From Holophagaceae bacterium UBA706 (lineage in GTDB: Bacteria > Acidobacteriota > Holophagae > Holophagales > Holophagaceae): a DNA stretch of 6,908 bases. The notes beneath the pieces were generated by a model. It was not told the origin of the DNA. It did not search any database and saw only the letters and a list, made by a program, of their open reading frames with translations. Below, in pieces: positions 5,926 through 6,908 of the stretch. Position 1 is the stretch's first letter, and each line of letters starts with the position of its first letter. Both the position numbers and the translations under genes were made by a program. The stretch covers positions 1 to 6,908 of the forward strand of contig DBME01000132.1 in the NCBI GenBank assembly GCA_002298155.1, in the 5' to 3' direction.

Positions 5926-6827
5926 GCGCTGCGCTCCGACAAGTAGGTGGCCAAGGCCGTCAGGGAATGGGGATTCGGAAGCGATAGCAGCAGGCATCGG
6001 GCACGCTCGGTTGCCTCCTGCAGGGCTTTGCGGGCTCCAGCGAGCCCGAGCAGCAGGGGGTAGGTGATTTTACCCCTGCCCTCGTCTTTGCCAACCCGCT
6101 TGCCCATGGCCGCCTCGGTGGAGGTGGCGTCGAGGATGTCGTCCTGGATCTGGAAGGCCAGCCCCATGGCTTCACCGGCGGCGCGCAATGCGGCCCGGTC
6201 CTCCCGGGTGGCGTTGCCGGCGATGGCCCCCAGTTCCATGGAGGCCCTGAGCAGGGCGCCGGTCTTCAGACGGTGGATGAGCGCCAGTTCGGAGAGGCCG
6301 ACGGGCTCGCCGGCCCGGGTGCGGGCCTCGCCCTCCAGGTCCAGGGCCTGGCCCCCCACCATGCCGCGCCAGCCAGCGGCTTCGCCCAGCACCTGCAGGG
6401 CGTCCACCCGGCGGGAAGGGGGGAGGGTGGCGTCGGACGCCAGGACCGTGAAGGCCTCGGTGAGCAGGCCGTCGCCGGCGAGGATGGCGGGGCCTTCGCC
6501 GAACACCACATGGCAGGTGGGCTTGCCCCGCCGGAGATCGTCGTCGTCCATGGCGGGCAGGTCATCGTGGATGAGGGAATAGGTGTGGATGTACTCCAGG
6601 GCGACTGCACAGGAAAGGGCCGCCTCGGGCGCGGCGCCGACGGCCTCGGCCGACAGCATGCACAGCACGGGCCGGATGCGCTTGCCGCCCGCCTCGAGGC
6701 TGTACCGCATGGCCTGCGCCAGGCTGGGCGCCTCGCCCTGGGCGAAGGGCTTGAGGTAGGCCGCCTCCAGGAGGGGCACCAGCCGCTCCAGGTCCTCCTT
6801 CACCTGCTGGGGGGCCGAGGGGGTCAA
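5922..6827 (-). CDS. ispA: Short-chain polyprenyl diphosphate synthase (farnesyl/geranylgeranyl)
   Basis: A 301-residue trans-prenyltransferase that condenses dimethylallyl diphosphate with isopentenyl diphosphate to C15, possibly C20, chains. The GGKRIRP block (47-53) binds substrate phosphate. The first aspartate-rich motif is DDLPAMD (88-94), extended to DDDDLRRGKPT, with the two-residue insertion typical of bacterial type II farnesyl synthases. The second is DDILD (229-233). GGQALDL (158-164) and KTG (188-190) are also in place. The residues before the first motif (YIHTYSLIHDD) closely match E. coli IspA, which favours farnesyl diphosphate, but product length cannot be fixed from sequence alone. 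The start is TTG at 6827, whose last two bases lie in the xseB stop (TTGA); AAGGGG (the complement of 6835-6840) precedes it by about seven bases. GTG at 6803 (V9) is a weaker alternative. The stop overlaps the dxs start, so translation of the two is probably coupled. Confidence 0.95.
   Translation of the reverse strand: MTPSAPQQVKEDLERLVPLLEAAYLKPFAQGEAPSLAQAMRYSLEAGGKRIRPVLCMLSAEAVGAAPEAALSCAVALEYIHTYSLIHDDLPAMDDDDLRRGKPTCHVVFGEGPAILAGDGLLTEAFTVLASDATLPPSRRVDALQVLGEAAGWRGMVGGQALDLEGEARTRAGEPVGLSELALIHRLKTGALLRASMELGAIAGNATREDRAALRAAGEAMGLAFQIQDDILDATSTEAAMGKRVGKDEGRGKITYPLLLGLAGARKALQEATERARCLLLSLPNPHSLTALATYLSERSA
6802..6815 (-). repeat. 14-base direct repeat, copy in the ispA start region
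   Basis: Same 14 bases as at 5892-5879, here starting 12 bases into ispA and encoding A-P-Q-Q-V (residues 5-9). The outer neighbouring bases differ between the copies, so the identity is limited to these 14. Confidence 0.5.
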
Positions 6828-6908
6828 GCCGGGTCCCCTTCCAGGGGCTCGGCCCGGTATTCTCCGCCGAGACCCTGCTTGAGCACCTCGACCCGGCGCT
6901 GGGCGGCC
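6824..6908 (-). CDS. xseB: C-terminus of probable exodeoxyribonuclease VII small subunit (partial)
   Basis: The last 27 codons of a minus-strand gene that enters from the right edge and stops at TGA (6826-6824). The first visible residues, AAQRRVEVLKQG, fit the end of the conserved XseB helix (the 'AE.RVE.L' pattern), and the acidic non-conserved tail after it is also typical. XseB pairs with XseA to form exonuclease VII, which degrades single-stranded DNA. Position supports the call: xseB directly before ispA and dxs is a common bacterial gene order. The stop overlaps the ispA TTG as TTGA. With so few residues the call rests as much on context as on sequence. Confidence 0.7.
   Translation of the reverse strand, partial: AAQRRVEVLKQGLGGEYRAEPLEGDPA

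Noticed and set aside
4099..5946. 615-codon open frame on the + strand opposite dxs
   Set aside because: It mirrors dxs codon bias in GC-rich DNA, its product is a Gly/Val/His/Ala-rich sequence with no domain, and dxs is certain on the other strand.
5926..5997. 24-codon N-terminal extension of dxs to 5997
   Set aside because: It lies inside ispA and is not DXS-like; GTG 5925 gives normal length and the common GTGA overlap.

Overview
The window is a compact, GC-rich stretch of bacterial chromosome, by eye around two-thirds G+C with strong G/C preference at third codon positions. It holds seven complete protein genes and the cut ends of two more. I see no rRNA, tRNA, CRISPR array, insertion sequence or phage gene. 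The content is mostly housekeeping. An exported parvulin-type isomerase implies an envelope with a periplasm or an equivalent space. The xseB-ispA-dxs order is widespread in Gram-negative bacteria, whereas the RqcP-like and YhaM-like proteins resemble families best known from Firmicutes. This mix would fit a deep-branching Gram-negative group such as Acidobacteriota (Holophaga/Geothrix type) or a deltaproteobacterial lineage. That placement is inference from gene content and composition only.

Left part (1-2389, + strand): a tight cluster. It begins with the Ala/Pro/Lys-rich tail of an upstream gene. A SurA/PpiC-like exported peptidyl-prolyl isomerase follows with a 4-base ATGA overlap. Two bases later comes a small S4-domain RNA-binding protein of the RqcP/Hsp15 type, and 12 bases after that a YhaM-like OB-fold plus HD-domain nuclease. 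The spacing suggests one transcript. The products concern protein folding outside the cytoplasm, ribosome or nascent-chain quality control, and RNA turnover.

Middle part (2390-3993): a 124-base gap, locally AT-richer, has a possible promoter lying inside nested inverted repeats. It precedes a 163-residue protein I do not recognise (+ strand). That gene converges tail to tail with an exported, probably beta-propeller protein on the minus strand. The two stop codons share the palindrome CTAG, leaving no space for a terminator between them. A 104-base gap with another possible promoter separates the exported protein from dxs.

Right part (3994-6908, minus strand): the isoprenoid operon xseB (partial), ispA and dxs. 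Each junction is a 4-base overlap (TTGA, then GTGA), so ispA starts with TTG and dxs with GTG. DXS makes 1-deoxy-D-xylulose 5-phosphate, the entry metabolite of the MEP pathway. IspA condenses the resulting C5 units to farnesyl or geranylgeranyl diphosphate, the precursor for undecaprenyl carriers, quinones and other prenyl lipids.

I found no clearly new multi-gene system. The points most worth a second look are the unknown 163-residue gene with its structured upstream region, the RqcP/YhaM/isomerase cluster, the shared-stop convergent pair, and a 14-base in-frame repeat near the starts of both ispA and dxs.
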